Shown: positions 8,829 to 18,886, counted from the stretch's first letter. The stretch: 60,293 nucleotides of DNA from Deltaproteobacteria bacterium (GCA_024280335.1 JAJRQI010000018.1:1-60293), one strand, 5' to 3'. Notes: generated by a model not told the origin, from the letters alone. Numbers and translations are program-made.

Positions 8829-10106
8829 CTACTTTGGTATGGATGCCGGACGCCCGGAAGAGGGTTTTCCGGACCGCCGCCGTGGTGGTCGTCGCCGCTT
8901 CTGTTCACCCCCAGCCGATTTTTCCGGCGGTTTTTTCCGCTTGGGAACTGCTCGTTTATAGCTGAAACAGAAATCCTCATCGAGCGGCACTTCACTGGGG
9001 ATCCGCTTACCGAGGTAATCCTCGATTTCGTCCAGCACATAAACGGTCTCTTCGTCGGCGAAGCTGATCGCCCGTCCCTTCGCCCCGGCCCGAGCTGTGC
9101 GGCCGATGCGGTGGACATAATCCTCACGATCCTGCGGCAGATCGTAGTTGATCACATGGGTGACGTTGTCAACATGGATGCCGCGCGAGGCGACATCGGT
9201 GGCGACCAGATGGGTCAAACTGCCGAGCTTGAACTGGTCGAGAATCCGCATTCGTTTTTTCTGCGGGATGTCGCCGGAGAGGACCGCACTGGGGATCTCG
9301 TTGGCATTCAGCAGGGCGTTAAGTCGCTCGGCCTCAACCTTCATGTTGACGAACAGCATGACCCGCTCAACCCCGGTCTCCCGCTTGAGCAGACCGAGCA
9401 GCAGGGCAAACTTTTCCCGCCGCGTGACATGGTACAGAACCTGCTCGATGTTATCTGCGGTGACCTTCTCCGGTTCAATCCGGACCTTTTCCGCCAGATT
9501 CATGAACTCGTAAGCCAGCTCCATCACCTGCGGCGAAAGGGTCGCCGAAAAGAGCATGGTCTGGCGCTTTTCAAACGGCGGCAACTGGCGCAGGATGTAG
9601 CGCAGATCCTTGATGAAGCCCATATCGAACATCCGATCAGCCTCATCGATGACCAGCGATTCGACCCTATTCATCGAGAAGACCCGCTGCTTGAAATAGT
9701 CGATCAGCCGCCCGGGAGTCGCAACGATGATGTCGACCCCGTCGCGCAATGCCTGACGCTGTTTTTCGTAATCGACCCCGCCGAAGATCGGCTGGACCTT
9801 GAGACCGGTATGCTTGCCGAGCAGTTCGGCATCCTTGCAGATTTGCACCACCAGTTCGCGAGTCGGCGCCATCACCAGCGCCCGTGGATTGTTGCTGGTT
9901 GCCTTGCCGCTGCTGAGCAGTTTACTGAACAGCGAAAGCAGAAATGCCGCGGTTTTCCCGGTGCCGGTCTGCGCCTGGGCAGCAACATCCTTGCCCTTCA
10001 ATGCCAGTGGAATCGATTCTTCCTGGACCGGGGTCAGGGCCGCAAAACCGGCATCCTCGACTCCCTGTAAAACCGTATCCGGCAGATTCAGTTCGTTAAA
10101 TTTCAT
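8829..10106 (-). CDS. DEAD-box RNA helicase (RhlB/RhlE-like)
   Basis: This 425-residue ATP-dependent RNA helicase has all motifs in order: a Q-motif region (LTPVQEESIPLAL), Walker A (AQTGTGKT), PTREL, DEAD (VIDEADRMFDMGF), SAT (LFSATLS), and in the second domain VATDVASRGIHV and HRIGRTARAG. A basic Arg/Lys/Pro/Ser C-terminal tail (residues about 385-425, RRRPPRRRSGKPSSGRP) should bind RNA. Such proteins remodel structured RNA in ribosome assembly or mRNA decay. It lies inside the trp gene order, between trpB and trpA, and is probably a passenger there. The subfamily is uncertain, so I give no symbol. Confidence 0.93.
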   Translation of the reverse strand: MKFNELNLPDTVLQGVEDAGFAALTPVQEESIPLALKGKDVAAQAQTGTGKTAAFLLSLFSKLLSSGKATSNNPRALVMAPTRELVVQICKDAELLGKHTGLKVQPIFGGVDYEKQRQALRDGVDIIVATPGRLIDYFKQRVFSMNRVESLVIDEADRMFDMGFIKDLRYILRQLPPFEKRQTMLFSATLSPQVMELAYEFMNLAEKVRIEPEKVTADNIEQVLYHVTRREKFALLLGLLKRETGVERVMLFVNMKVEAERLNALLNANEIPSAVLSGDIPQKKRMRILDQFKLGSLTHLVATDVASRGIHVDNVTHVINYDLPQDREDYVHRIGRTARAGAKGRAISFADEETVYVLDEIEDYLGKRIPSEVPLDEDFCFSYKRAVPKRKKPPEKSAGGEQKRRRPPRRRSGKPSSGRPASIPK

Positions 10107-10127
10107 TATTTCTCTTTCAATTCATAT

Positions 10128-10200
10128 GTAGGGGCGACCCGTTGGGTCGCCCTTTTCCAAAAATGGTTCCTCTGCGGGCGACCCGGCGGGTCGCCCCTAC
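10128..10200. repeat. REP-type palindromic element between trpB and the helicase gene
   Basis: Two 9-bp hairpins (10132-10140/10144-10152 and 10176-10184/10188-10196), each GGGCGACCC/GGGTCGCCC, form a larger palindrome that begins GTAGGGGCGACCC and ends with its complement. The same unit occurs near 30.6 kb. On the transcribed strand it starts at the last base of the trpB stop codon. It may stabilise the trpB 3' end or weaken read-through. Confidence 0.85.
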
Positions 10201-11396
10201 TAAAATTCGACGCCCAGCGCGTCGGCAACGGTATGGATATCTTTATCGCCCCGGCCCGACAGACAGACCAGCAGGACCTGTTCTTTCGGTAAGGTCGGTG
10301 CCAGCTTGATCACCTGGGCGATGGCGTGAGCAGATTCCAGCGCCGGGATAATCCCCTCGATGCGGGTCAGTTTCTGGAAGGCCGCAAGGGCTTCATCATC
10401 GGTGATCGAAACGTATTCGGCACGCCCCAGGTCCTGCAGGTGAGCGTGTTCAGGTCCGACGCCGGGGTAATCGAGCCCGGCCGAAATCGAATGGGCGTGA
10501 TTGATCTGGCCATCCTCATCCTGCAACAGGTAGGTCTTGTTGCCGTGCAACACGCCCGGTGCTCCGGCGGAGATCGAGGCGGCATGCTTGTCGGTATCGA
10601 CACCCAGCCCGGCCGCCTCGACGCCGATCAAACGTACTGAGCGGTCATTGATAAATGGATAGAAAGTGCCCATGGCGTTGGAGCCGCCACCGATACAGGC
10701 TACCGCCACATCGGGCAGCCGACCTTCAGCTTCCTGCAACTGCTGCTTGGACTCTTCGCCGATCACCGCCTGAAAATCACGCACCAGCATCGGGTAGGGA
10801 TGCGGGCCGGCGACGGTGCCGATCACATAAAAGGTATCGCGCACATGGGTGACCCAGTGGCGCAGGGCATCGTTCATCGCGTCCTTGAGGGTCGCGGTGC
10901 CGCTGGTGACTTCGTGAACCTTGGCGCCGAGCAGTTTCATGCGGAAGACATTCAATGCCTGCCGGCGGATATCCTCCTTGCCCATGAAGATCTCGCACTC
11001 CATGTTGAACAATGCCGCAACCGTGGCGGTGGCGACACCGTGCTGACCGGCACCGGTTTCTGCAATCACCTTCTGCTTGCCCATCCGTCGGGCGAGCAGG
11101 ATCTGGCCGACCGTGTTGTTGACCTTGTGTGCACCGGTGTGGTTGAGATCTTCCCGCTTCAGGTAGATTTTTGCCCCGCCCAGTTCTTCACTGAGCCGCT
11201 GGGCATAATAGAGCGGGCTCGGCCGCCCGACGTAGTGCTTCAGGTAATAGTCGAATTCTTCGCGAAAGCTCGGATCCCGGCGGGCTGCGGCGTAGGCTTC
11301 TTCCAACTCCAGCAGCGCCGGCATCAGGGTTTCCGCCACGTAACGACCGCCATATTCGCCGAAATGACCCCGTTCGTCAGGATATTGATAACTCAT
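10200..11396 (-). CDS. trpB: tryptophan synthase beta chain (TrpB1 type)
   Basis: This PLP enzyme condenses indole and L-serine to L-tryptophan in complex with TrpA. Its 398 residues are typical. The PLP lysine is Lys91 in [10 protein letters not shown], the phosphate loop is [10 protein letters not shown], and the N-terminus ([15 protein letters not shown]) and the [18 protein letters not shown] motif mark the TrpB1 class that pairs with TrpA. Its ATG overlaps the trpF stop by 4 nt (ATGA), so translation is coupled. Its TAG stop touches the REP element. A second, different TrpB is encoded two genes upstream. Confidence 0.98.
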   Translation of the reverse strand: MSYQYPDERGHFGEYGGRYVAETLMPALLELEEAYAAARRDPSFREEFDYYLKHYVGRPSPLYYAQRLSEELGGAKIYLKREDLNHTGAHKVNNTVGQILLARRMGKQKVIAETGAGQHGVATATVAALFNMECEIFMGKEDIRRQALNVFRMKLLGAKVHEVTSGTATLKDAMNDALRHWVTHVRDTFYVIGTVAGPHPYPMLVRDFQAVIGEESKQQLQEAEGRLPDVAVACIGGGSNAMGTFYPFINDRSVRLIGVEAAGLGVDTDKHAASISAGAPGVLHGNKTYLLQDEDGQINHAHSISAGLDYPGVGPEHAHLQDLGRAEYVSITDDEALAAFQKLTRIEGIIPALESAHAIAQVIKLAPTLPKEQVLLVCLSGRGDKDIHTVADALGVEF

Positions 11397-12010
11397 GCAT
11401 TCCTCACCCGGCGGATAAATTCTGCCACTTTCTGATGATCCTTTTTTCCCGGCCGTTCTTCGACACCGCTGGAGACATCGACGGCATAAGGCTTGAGCCG
11501 TCTGACCGCATCGATAATATTTTCCAGGGTCAAACCACCGGCCAGAATCAGCGGCTGTTTGCCGGTCAATCGCTCGGCCAGCTGCCAGTCAAAACTCAAG
11601 CCGCTGCCACCGTAACATTCATCATGCCAGGCATCGAGCAACAGCGCCGAAACCTGATAGCGATCCGCCCCCTCAAGCGAGGCAGCATCGCGGACCCGCA
11701 GTGCCTTGATCACCCGCAACGGCTCGATCAGGCAATCATCCGGCTGTTCGTCGCCATGCAACTGTACCACGTCAAGCCGGGCAGCAGCCATGGTCCGGCG
11801 GATGCGCGGAATCGGTTCATTGACAAACAGTCCGACCGTGGTCACAAAGGGGGGCAGCTCAGCAGTGATTTTCAATACTTCATGCGGAGCCACAAAACGC
11901 GGACTTTTATCATAAAAGACGAAGCCGAGAGCATCGGCCCCGGCCGCGACTGCCTGCAAGGCATCCTCGACATTGGTAATTCCGCAAATCTTAACCCGAG
12001 GATTGGCCAC
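11393..12010 (-). CDS. trpF: phosphoribosylanthranilate isomerase
   Basis: TrpF performs the Amadori rearrangement of phosphoribosylanthranilate to CdRP. The 205-residue TIM barrel shows VKICGITN at the N-terminus with the catalytic cysteine, VQLHGDE in the middle, and [10 protein letters not shown] and [10 protein letters not shown] at the phosphate-binding end. It lies 9 nt after trpB2 and overlaps trpB by 4 nt, within the trp operon. Confidence 0.97.
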   Translation of the reverse strand: MANPRVKICGITNVEDALQAVAAGADALGFVFYDKSPRFVAPHEVLKITAELPPFVTTVGLFVNEPIPRIRRTMAAARLDVVQLHGDEQPDDCLIEPLRVIKALRVRDAASLEGADRYQVSALLLDAWHDECYGGSGLSFDWQLAERLTGKQPLILAGGLTLENIIDAVRRLKPYAVDVSSGVEERPGKKDHQKVAEFIRRVRNA

Positions 12011-12019
12011 CGCTGCTCC

Positions 12020-13375
12020 TTACGCCTCAACCTTCGGCAGATTGGCAAGCGACTCCTGAATCGCTTCACTGGGATATTCATAGTTATCCAGATTACCGGC
12101 AAAATATGCATCGTAAGCCGCCATATCAACGTGGCCGTGACCGGAAAGATTGAACAGGATGGTCTTTTCCTTCCCCTCTTCCTTGGCCTGCAACGCCTCA
12201 TCAAAAGCAGCGCGGATGGCATGAGATGATTCGGGGGCCGGGATAATCCCTTCGGTCCGGGCAAACTGTACCGCCGCCTCGAAACATTCAACCTGACCGA
12301 CCGCTTTGGCCTCGATAATTCCGGCGTCCAGCAGCTGGGAAACCAGCGGCGCAGCACCATGATAACGTAAGCCCCCGGCATGGATTCCCGGTGGCATGAA
12401 ATCGTGTCCCAGGGTGTACATCTTGGAAATCGGCGCCATTTTCGCCGTGTCGCCGTAATCGAATGCGTAAACCCCTTTGGTCAGAGTCGGGCAGGAGATC
12501 GGCTCGGCGGCCAGCAGTCGCACCTTTTTGCCACTGGCCTTATCGGCAACAAAAGGGAACGCCAGCCCGGCAAAGTTGGATCCGCCGCCATGGCAACCGA
12601 TGACAACATCAGGATAATCCCCGGCGATCGCCATCTGCTCTTTCGCCTCAAGACCGATCACCGACTGGTGCAGACAGACATGGTTCAGCACACTGCCGAG
12701 GCAATAGCGGGTATCATCGTGGCTAGCGGCATCCTCGACCGCTTCGCTGATCGCGATACCGAGCGAGCCGTCGCTATCCGGGTGCTGCGCCAGAATAGCC
12801 CGGCCGGCAGCGGTCTGATTCGACGGTGAAGGCAGCACATCGGCACCCCAGAGCTGCATCATGCTTTTCCGGTAGGGCTTCTGGGTAAAAGAGACCTTGA
12901 CCATATAAACGGTACATTCCAGCCCGAACATCTGGCAGGCCAGGGCGATGGAAGAGCCCCACTGCCCGGCGCCGGTTTCACTGGCGATCCGCTTGGTACC
13001 GGCCAACTTGTTATAGTAGGCCTGCGGAATCGCGGTATTCGGCTTATGGCTCCCGGCAGGGGAAACACCTTCATACTTGTAGTAGATTTTTGCCGGTGTC
13101 CCCAGCGCCTTCTCCAGGCGGTGGGCCCGAAACAATGGCGACGGCCGCCATTGGGAGAGAATCTGCCGGACCTCATCGGGGATATCGATCCAGCGCTCGG
13201 TGGAGACCTCCTGTTCGATCAGCCCCATCGGGAACAGCGGCAGCAGATCGTCCGGAGTCACCGGCTGCAGGGTTCCCGGATGGATAACCGGAGCCATCGG
13301 ACCCGGCATATCGGGGATGATGTTGTACCATTGCTTCGGGATACGATCTTCTGACAAGATGATTTTAGTGTCCAC
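12020..13375 (-). CDS. TrpB-like PLP enzyme (TrpB2 type tryptophan synthase beta)
   Basis: This 451-residue protein is a TrpB2-class tryptophan synthase beta subunit, larger than TrpB1 and with a different N-terminus ([12 protein letters not shown]). The PLP lysine is Lys111 ([11 protein letters not shown]) and the phosphate loop is [10 protein letters not shown]. TrpB2 proteins convert indole plus serine to tryptophan and generally do not bind TrpA tightly; they are thought to rescue free indole or act independently. It sits between trpC and trpF in the operon, alongside a standard trpB, so the cell makes both forms from one transcript. The symbol trpB2 is used loosely in the literature, so I leave it blank. 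Confidence 0.93.
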   Translation of the reverse strand: MDTKIILSEDRIPKQWYNIIPDMPGPMAPVIHPGTLQPVTPDDLLPLFPMGLIEQEVSTERWIDIPDEVRQILSQWRPSPLFRAHRLEKALGTPAKIYYKYEGVSPAGSHKPNTAIPQAYYNKLAGTKRIASETGAGQWGSSIALACQMFGLECTVYMVKVSFTQKPYRKSMMQLWGADVLPSPSNQTAAGRAILAQHPDSDGSLGIAISEAVEDAASHDDTRYCLGSVLNHVCLHQSVIGLEAKEQMAIAGDYPDVVIGCHGGGSNFAGLAFPFVADKASGKKVRLLAAEPISCPTLTKGVYAFDYGDTAKMAPISKMYTLGHDFMPPGIHAGGLRYHGAAPLVSQLLDAGIIEAKAVGQVECFEAAVQFARTEGIIPAPESSHAIRAAFDEALQAKEEGKEKTILFNLSGHGHVDMAAYDAYFAGNLDNYEYPSEAIQESLANLPKVEA

Positions 13376-13394
13376 GGCTCTCTCCTTCTGCAGA

Positions 13395-14183
13395 TTAACT
13401 TCCTATTAGATCACTTAACTTTGCTTCGATATCGGTCTCACGCATTAAACTTTCACCGATCAGAAAAGCCCCGGCACCGGCAGTTTGCAGCCGTTCAATG
13501 TCGGCCCGGCTGTTGATGCCGCTTTCGGCGATCGCCAACTGAGCCGCAGGGACGCGACCGGCCAACTGCTCGGTGATGCCGAGATCGGTGACAAAGGTTT
13601 TCAGATTGCGATTATTAATGCCGATCAGATCGACCGGCAGTTGCAGAGCACGCTCCAGTTCGACAGCGTCATGCACCTCCAGCAGGGTATCCAACTGCAA
13701 ACGGGTTGCCAGCTCGGCCAACTGCCGCAGTTTTTCATCATCCAGCGCGGCAGCAATCAGCAGAATAGCATCCGCCCCGGCAACCCGGGCCTGCACCACC
13801 TGATAGGGGTCGATGATAAAATCCTTGCGCAACAACGGCAACTCGACCTGCGCGCGGATCCGGCCGAGATAATCGAGATGGCCGTAAAAAAACTGCTGAT
13901 CGGTCAATACCGACAGGCAGGCAGCTCCGCCGCGCTGATAGCTTTCGGCAATCGCCACCGGATCAAAATCGGCGCGGATAATCCCTTTTGAGGGTGAACC
14001 CTGCTTGACCTCGGCGATAATCGCCGTGCCACCCGACTCGGCCATCGTCCGCAGCGCCCGGGCAAAGCCGCGCGGCTGATCCTCTAAGTCAGACAGCCGG
14101 TGATTTAACTCGTCAAACGCTTCCCGCGCCTTGGCGGCGGCAACCTCTTCAACCTTGGTCTGTAAAATTTCATCAAGAATCAT
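13395..14183 (-). CDS. trpC: indole-3-glycerol phosphate synthase
   Basis: TrpC closes the indole ring from CdRP, releasing CO2 and water. The 262-residue protein starts [17 protein letters not shown], as usual, and has the catalytic regions [42 protein letters not shown] and IAESGI. It begins 27 nt after the end of a 127-bp palindromic element that separates it from trpD, and ends 19 nt before trpB2. Confidence 0.97.
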   Translation of the reverse strand: MILDEILQTKVEEVAAAKAREAFDELNHRLSDLEDQPRGFARALRTMAESGGTAIIAEVKQGSPSKGIIRADFDPVAIAESYQRGGAACLSVLTDQQFFYGHLDYLGRIRAQVELPLLRKDFIIDPYQVVQARVAGADAILLIAAALDDEKLRQLAELATRLQLDTLLEVHDAVELERALQLPVDLIGINNRNLKTFVTDLGITEQLAGRVPAAQLAIAESGINSRADIERLQTAGAGAFLIGESLMRETDIEAKLSDLIGS

Positions 14184-14210
14184 ACGTGATGCTCTCGCAA
14201 AAATGAATTA

Positions 14211-14337
14211 GATGGCTAAACAAAAATTTCGCCCCACAAGGCGTAGTGGTTTTTCAGGGGCGAAGGCCTACATATTGTAGGTCGAGGTCCTGAAAAAGCG
14301 CTGCAACGCAGTCGGGCGAAATTTTTGCGACGCCATC
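14211..14337. repeat. 127-bp MITE-like palindrome, copy 1 (trpD-trpC junction)
   Basis: The element starts GATGGC and ends GCCATC. Its inner arms pair almost end to end: CAAAAATTTCGCCC with GGGCGAAATTTTTG (perfect), TTTTTCAGG with CCTGAAAAA, and CTACA with TGTAG at the centre. It has no coding capacity. A second copy of exactly the same length lies at 28596-28722. The terminal TGA of this copy, read on the minus strand, overlaps the stop codon of trpD. As RNA it would form one long hairpin inside the trp message. Confidence 0.9.
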
Positions 14338-15403
14338 ATACGTTGGTCATTCGCACCAGTGCGTCGAGAGTTTCCAAGGCGTTGCCATTATCCAGCACCT
14401 CCTGCAGCAGTTCAATGCCGCTATCAAGACTATCGGCCAGGCCCGCGGCAACCAGCGCATACGCCCCGTTAAGCACGACGATATCACGCTTCGGCCCTGG
14501 CTCACCAGACAGGATCGCCTTGACGATCGCGGCATTCTGTTCGGCATCGCCACCCTGCAGGGCGGTCAGGCGACAACGCTTAAAACCGAACTGTTCCGGC
14601 TCAATCGTCTGCAGCTCGACTGCGCCGCCGCTTATCGCGGCAATCAAGGTAGGGCCGGTCAAGGTGATTTCATCCATGCCGTCACTGCCGTGAACAACAA
14701 AGCCGCGGCGGCAACCGAGGCTGAGAAGCACTCTGGCCAGCGGCTCAACCAGATCCTCGCGGAAAACCCCGAGCACTTGCCGATCGGCACCTGCCGGGTT
14801 GGTCAGCGGACCGAGGATATTGAAGATGGTGCGGATACCGATTTCGCGACGCGGACCGATCGCATGTTTCATCGCTCCGTGCAACGCCGGGGCAAAGAGA
14901 AAACCGACGCCGATTTCATCGACACAACGACCGACCCGCTCCGGCGAAACGTCCAGATTGACGCCGAGCTTCTCCAGTACGTCGGCGCTGCCGCAGGCTG
15001 AGGTGATACTGCGGTTGCCATGCTTGGCGACCTTGCCGCCGCAAGCCGCCACGGCAATCGCCACGGTCGTGGAGATATTGAAACTTTTCGTGCCGCTGCC
15101 GCCGGTGCCGCAGGTATCAATGATGGTTTCACGATCGACATTGATATCATCCCGATCGATATCGACCACCCCACCGACCTGAATCGGGGTTGCCCGGGCA
15201 CGCATCACCCGCGCCGCGCCGACAATCTCAGCAATCGTCTCCCCCTTCATCCGCAACGCAGTAATAAATGCGCCGACCTGGGCCGGTGTCGCCTCGCCGC
15301 CCATGATCTGGTCCATCACCCCAATCATTTCCGGCTCACTCAAGTCCTGCCGTTCCACTAACTTGGCAATCGCTTCTTTGATCATCTCCGCCCTCGATTT
15401 CAA
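14336..15403 (-). CDS. trpD: anthranilate phosphoribosyltransferase
   Basis: TrpD joins anthranilate to PRPP. The 355-residue protein has the PRPP glycine loop [17 protein letters not shown], then KHGNRSITS and the [20 protein letters not shown] motif. Its ATG overlaps the trpG stop by 4 nt. The stop codon TGA (14338-14336) lies at the edge of the 127-bp palindrome, so the element appears to have inserted exactly at, and to supply part of, the stop; the last residues (RMTNV) may differ from the ancestral C-terminus. Confidence 0.97.
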   Translation of the reverse strand: MKSRAEMIKEAIAKLVERQDLSEPEMIGVMDQIMGGEATPAQVGAFITALRMKGETIAEIVGAARVMRARATPIQVGGVVDIDRDDINVDRETIIDTCGTGGSGTKSFNISTTVAIAVAACGGKVAKHGNRSITSACGSADVLEKLGVNLDVSPERVGRCVDEIGVGFLFAPALHGAMKHAIGPRREIGIRTIFNILGPLTNPAGADRQVLGVFREDLVEPLARVLLSLGCRRGFVVHGSDGMDEITLTGPTLIAAISGGAVELQTIEPEQFGFKRCRLTALQGGDAEQNAAIVKAILSGEPGPKRDIVVLNGAYALVAAGLADSLDSGIELLQEVLDNGNALETLDALVRMTNV

Positions 15404-15966
15404 CGCAACGCAAGAAAATTCTTCAACAACTGCATCCCCTCCAGCGTAAGGATCGATTCAGGATGAAACTGCATGCCCCAAATCGGCAAGTCCTTGTGTT
15501 CCAGTCCCATGATCTCTCCCTCTTCGGTCCAGGCGGTCACCCGCAGACAATCGGGAAAGCTCTGCCTTTCGGCCAGCAGCGAATGGTAGCGGGTGGCGGT
15601 GAAAGGGTTGGGGATATTCTTGAAAATGCCGCTGCCCTCATGCTGGATCGGGCTGGTTTTACCGTGCATCAGACGCTCGGCTCGCACCACTTTACCGCCA
15701 AAAGCTTCGGTGATCGATTGATGACCGAGACAGATGCCGAGGATCGGCAGCTTACCGGCAAAATGCTCGATCGCCGCAATCGAGATCCCTGCCTCATTCG
15801 GCGTGCAGGGGCCGGGAGAGATCACCAGCTGCTGCGGCGCCAAGTGTTCGATATCGGTAAGGGTCAACTTGTCGTTACGGATCACCTCCACCGTTTCACC
15901 CAGTTGCATAAAATACTGCACCAGGTTGTAGGTGAAGGAATCGTAGTTATCGATCATCAACAGCAT
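15400..15966 (-). CDS. trpG: anthranilate synthase glutamine amidotransferase subunit
   Basis: This class I glutamine amidotransferase of 188 residues supplies ammonia to TrpE. The catalytic triad is visible: the nucleophile Cys in GICLGHQ and His-Glu in MQFHPES. The N-terminal [11 protein letters not shown] and the oxyanion-loop region [11 protein letters not shown] are typical. In many bacteria this subunit is shared with folate synthesis as PabA; no pabB is in the window. It lies 26 nt after trpE and overlaps trpD by 4 nt. Confidence 0.97.
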   Translation of the reverse strand: MLLMIDNYDSFTYNLVQYFMQLGETVEVIRNDKLTLTDIEHLAPQQLVISPGPCTPNEAGISIAAIEHFAGKLPILGICLGHQSITEAFGGKVVRAERLMHGKTSPIQHEGSGIFKNIPNPFTATRYHSLLAERQSFPDCLRVTAWTEEGEIMGLEHKDLPIWGMQFHPESILTLEGMQLLKNFLALR

Positions 15967-15992
15967 AAATGGACTGTCCTGTACTTACTTAA

Positions 15993-17474
15993 TCATATGA
16001 GGCCGCGGTTAGCCATTTCGATGGCACGCTTGACACCGCGAGCCTTGTTCAAGGTTTCCTGGTATTCCATTTCCGGATCGCTGTCGGCGACGATTCCAGC
16101 CCCCGCCTGCAGGTAGAGCTGGTCTTTTTCAATCTGCAGGGTGCGGATCGCGATCGCCAGATCCATGTTGCCGCTGAAGGAGAAGTAACCGACCGCTCCG
16201 CCGTAAACCTCACGGCGACTCGGTTCCAACTCGTCGATGATCTCCATGGCGCGAATTTTCGGTGCCCCCGAGAGGGTTCCGGCCGGGAAAGTGGCGCGGA
16301 ACACGTCAAAGGAATCCAGTTCCGGACGCAACCGACCACGGACATTGGAAACAATATGCATCACATGCGAGTAACGCTCGACAACCATCAACTCACTGAC
16401 CTCTACGCTGCCGGCGATTGCCACCCGGCCGACATCATTGCGGCCCAGATCGACCAGCATGATGTGCTCGGCGCGCTCTTTGGGATCGGCGAGCATCTTC
16501 TGTTCAAAGGCCAGATCTTCTTCCGCGGTGTTGCCGCGCGGCAAGGTCCCGGCAATCGGACGGACATCAATCCGATCCCCCTCTTTTCGCACCAGCACTT
16601 CGGGAGAAGCACCAACCACCAGCGAATCCCCGAAACGCAAGAAGAACATATAGGGCGAGGGGTTGATGGTCCGCAGCGCCCGATAGATGTCGAACGGATC
16701 GGCTTGCAGCCGACCACTAAACCGCTGTGAAATCACCACCTGAAAGATATCACCGGCACGGATATATTCTTTACAGCGCTCAACGGCAACCTTGAAATCC
16801 TGTTTGCCAAAGTTCGACGTCAGCGGTTGCTTGCCGTCTCCCCCTTTTGGCTCATCGGCAGTCGGCAACGGCTGGCGCAGCTGCTCGATCATCTGTTCAA
16901 TCTGCTGCTGGGCACGTCGGTATGCAACCAGCGGATCATCCCCGGTCTGCAGATGAACATTGCAGACCACTTTGACCTTCTGGCGCATATTGTCGAAAAT
17001 CAGCAACCGCTCAGTGAACATGAAACAAGCGTCCCAACCAGCAACCTGACGGGAATTGCTGTCCGGCAACTGCTCAACGAAACGAACCATGTCATAACCG
17101 AGATAACCGACCGCGCCGCCGAAAAAACGGGGCAAACCTTCGATTTCGACCGGTTGATACACTGCCATCAATTCACGCAGTTTGGCCAGCGGATCGGTAC
17201 AGTTACCGCTCTGCTCAAGCGCATCGCCGCAGAGCACTTCGTAATAATTATCACGGCTGCGAAAGACCCGCGCCGGCCCGCTGCCAAGGAATGAATAGCG
17301 CGCCCACTTCTCGCCCCCCTCGATCGATTCGAGAAGAAAAGAGGTTCGGCCGTCGTCGATCTTGCGAAAGGCCGAGACCGGAGTTTCCATATCTGCCAGA
17401 ATTTCGCGATAAACCGGCACCAGATTGCCGTTTTCTGCCAGCCGCGAGAAGTCATTTTCTGCAGGAAAATACAT
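15993..17474 (-). CDS. trpE: anthranilate synthase component I
   Basis: TrpE makes anthranilate from chorismate with ammonia from TrpG and is the first committed enzyme of the pathway. It has 493 residues. The LLES motif at residues 47-50, part of the tryptophan feedback site, is present. The chorismate-binding domain carries SPEVLVRKEGD, PIAGTLPRG, HIMLVDLGRNDVGRV, GTLSGAPKIRAMEIIDELE and GAGIVADSDPE. It is the first gene of the trp operon, with a promoter about 40 nt upstream. I find no leader peptide rich in Trp codons and no attenuator, so enzyme feedback is the only control the sequence shows. Confidence 0.98.
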   Translation of the reverse strand: MYFPAENDFSRLAENGNLVPVYREILADMETPVSAFRKIDDGRTSFLLESIEGGEKWARYSFLGSGPARVFRSRDNYYEVLCGDALEQSGNCTDPLAKLRELMAVYQPVEIEGLPRFFGGAVGYLGYDMVRFVEQLPDSNSRQVAGWDACFMFTERLLIFDNMRQKVKVVCNVHLQTGDDPLVAYRRAQQQIEQMIEQLRQPLPTADEPKGGDGKQPLTSNFGKQDFKVAVERCKEYIRAGDIFQVVISQRFSGRLQADPFDIYRALRTINPSPYMFFLRFGDSLVVGASPEVLVRKEGDRIDVRPIAGTLPRGNTAEEDLAFEQKMLADPKERAEHIMLVDLGRNDVGRVAIAGSVEVSELMVVERYSHVMHIVSNVRGRLRPELDSFDVFRATFPAGTLSGAPKIRAMEIIDELEPSRREVYGGAVGYFSFSGNMDLAIAIRTLQIEKDQLYLQAGAGIVADSDPEMEYQETLNKARGVKRAIEMANRGLI

Positions 17475-17514
17475 AGGTTATCGATCCAATGAAAAACCGG
17501 TACAAAAATAGAGT

Positions 17515-17544
17515 TTTCTACCACCTTCATCAACCGCAAGTCAA
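17515..17544 (-). promoter_or_regulatory. candidate trp operon promoter
   Basis: On the minus strand TTGACT (17544-17539) is followed after 18 nt by TAGAAA (17520-17515). The predicted start gives an untranslated leader of only about 35 nt, too short for an attenuator or T-box. Confidence 0.55.
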
Positions 17545-17585
17545 GAAAGACCGGGGCCAGAGCGGAATCGGCCACTCAAGAACAG

Positions 17586-17624
17586 CCGTCTATATTTCTG
17601 TTTCACAAAAGCACGTATAGACGG
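17586..17624. promoter_or_regulatory. inverted repeat upstream of the trp promoter
   Basis: Perfect 9-bp arms CCGTCTATA and TATAGACGG are separated by 21 nt, starting about 40 bp upstream of the trp -35. There is no T-run on either side, so it is not an obvious terminator. It could be an operator or a transcript hairpin. The remaining stretch up to 17915 is AT-rich, and I see no gene in it. Confidence 0.4.
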
Positions 17625-17915
17625 TTGATGCCTGTGAATTCAATCCTATACCGCTCATCCAAAAGAAATTACCGTCCCCTCTCCCAGCTGAAATCAGAGT
17701 GTAAACATCCCATAAAAGCAGAAATTTTGCGGAGTGCGTGCAAAGACCAAGTTCATTTCAAAACGGGTTCAATTATTTATAAACATCGTTATACAATAAA
17801 TCATTAGAGGACAAATCTGGTAATTCCACCGATTAGTCGACCACTTACACTGAAACATTAGACCCTATGACAAGGGTCGCACCCCTCCATGGAGGGGCTG
17901 AATCAAAAAAGCACA

Positions 17916-17944
17916 TTGACAACTCTATAACAGCGTATTATCTT
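17916..17944 (+). promoter_or_regulatory. promoter of the IclR-family gene with a 12-mer candidate operator
   Basis: TTGACA (17916-17921), a 17-nt spacer and TATCTT (17939-17944) form a near-consensus promoter. The 12-mer AACAGCGTATTA (17929-17940) sits in the spacer and overlaps the -10. The same 12-mer recurs at the symporter promoter, which suggests that the regulator controls itself there. Confidence 0.6.
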
Positions 17945-18032
17945 TTCTGCGTAACATCGTCGACACTTTATTAAAGACAGCTAAACTGAACACTCGGTTT
18001 ATTTTAGCAGGCAGCTTCCGGTGAGGGCTTAA

Positions 18033-18815
18033 ATGCCAAGCAGAGACAAAGATTCATACTGTATCAGATCAGTAGAAAATGCCCTGCTCCTGCTTGAAGC
18101 ATTGGCTGAAGAAGATCCCAGGTGCAGCCTATCACAGCTGAGCAAGCGCTTAGGCATGACCAAAGCCAGCCTGTTTCGCCTGATGGCGACCTTTGAAAGC
18201 CATGGTTACGTCGAACGCAACCAAGGATCAAGTGAATACAAACTGGGTCTGTCGGCCTTTGAAGTCGGGCAGAAGCTGCTCTCACGCATGACCTTGCTGA
18301 ACAAAGCCCGTCCGGTTATGGAACAGTTGGTACGCAGCTGCAATGAAACGGTTTATCTGGTCGTACAGCGCGATCAGGATGCCCTGTTTATTGCCGAGAG
18401 TAATGCCGACCAGAAAGTTAAAATTGTCTCCCTGGTCGGCCGCCGCTTCCCGCTGGAGAGCTGTGCCGCCGGAAAGATCTTCCTTGCCTTCGACACGCAA
18501 AACAACAAGGAGCGCCTAGAGAACAATCCACAGCTCAGCGGTGCCATAAAGGAATGGCAACAGGAAGGGGTAAGCCTCGACTACAACGGAGTAGGTGATG
18601 GTAGCACCTGTATTGCGGTCCCACTGCTCGACAATGAAAACCACCTGGCTGGCTGTCTGAGCCTGGTCGGACCCAGCTTCCGGATGGCCGATGAGCAAAC
18701 CAGGCAGCAACTCCTGCCAGCCATCAAAGCTGCAGGTGAAATGATTTCAGCAAAACTGGGGCACCTGAACTTCCAACTGAAATCCGAAACTACGGCACTA
18801 CAGACCAACGCCTGA
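18033..18815 (+). CDS. IclR-family transcriptional regulator
   Basis: This 260-residue protein has an N-terminal winged helix-turn-helix (residues about 10-75, SLSQLSKRLGMTKASLFRLMATFESHGYV) and a C-terminal IclR effector domain (residues about 90-250, with LVGRRFPLESCAAGKIFLAF). IclR proteins bind DNA as dimers or tetramers and respond to small carboxylic or aromatic acids; ligands include acetate-related metabolites in some members. GAGG lies about 6 nt before the ATG. It directly precedes the DUF4212/SSS symporter genes on the same strand, so it is the likely local regulator of acid uptake. The ligand, and whether it activates or represses, cannot be read from sequence. Confidence 0.9.
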   Translation: MPSRDKDSYCIRSVENALLLLEALAEEDPRCSLSQLSKRLGMTKASLFRLMATFESHGYVERNQGSSEYKLGLSAFEVGQKLLSRMTLLNKARPVMEQLVRSCNETVYLVVQRDQDALFIAESNADQKVKIVSLVGRRFPLESCAAGKIFLAFDTQNNKERLENNPQLSGAIKEWQQEGVSLDYNGVGDGSTCIAVPLLDNENHLAGCLSLVGPSFRMADEQTRQQLLPAIKAAGEMISAKLGHLNFQLKSETTALQTNA

Positions 18816-18828
18816 ACCGGCCAGAGTG

Positions 18829-18848
18829 AATAACAGGGTTATTTTTTT
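18829..18848 (+). terminator. weak terminator after the IclR gene
   Basis: A 6-bp AT-rich stem (AATAAC/GTTATT) with a 3-nt loop is followed by a T-run, just ahead of the symporter promoter. It is weak but well placed. Confidence 0.45.
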
Positions 18849-18851
18849 ATG

Positions 18852-18880
18852 TTGACTGTTTCAGGAAACGACATTATCTT
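18852..18880 (+). promoter_or_regulatory. promoter of the DUF4212/SSS symporter operon
   Basis: TTGACT (18852-18857), a 17-nt spacer and TATCTT (18875-18880) copy the layout of the IclR-gene promoter, including the same -10 hexamer, followed within two bases by CTGC in both. The exact 12-mer AACAGCGTATTA lies at 18900-18911, just downstream of the expected start site. Confidence 0.6.
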
Positions 18881-18886
18881 CTGCAG

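Noticed and set aside
17475-17660. Trp leader peptide, attenuator or T-box before trpE
   Set aside because: The predicted leader is about 35 nt, with no run of Trp codons, no competing hairpins and no T-box core.
17625-17807. A 60-codon open frame between trpE and the IclR gene
   Set aside because: No ribosome binding site, AT-rich and without family features.
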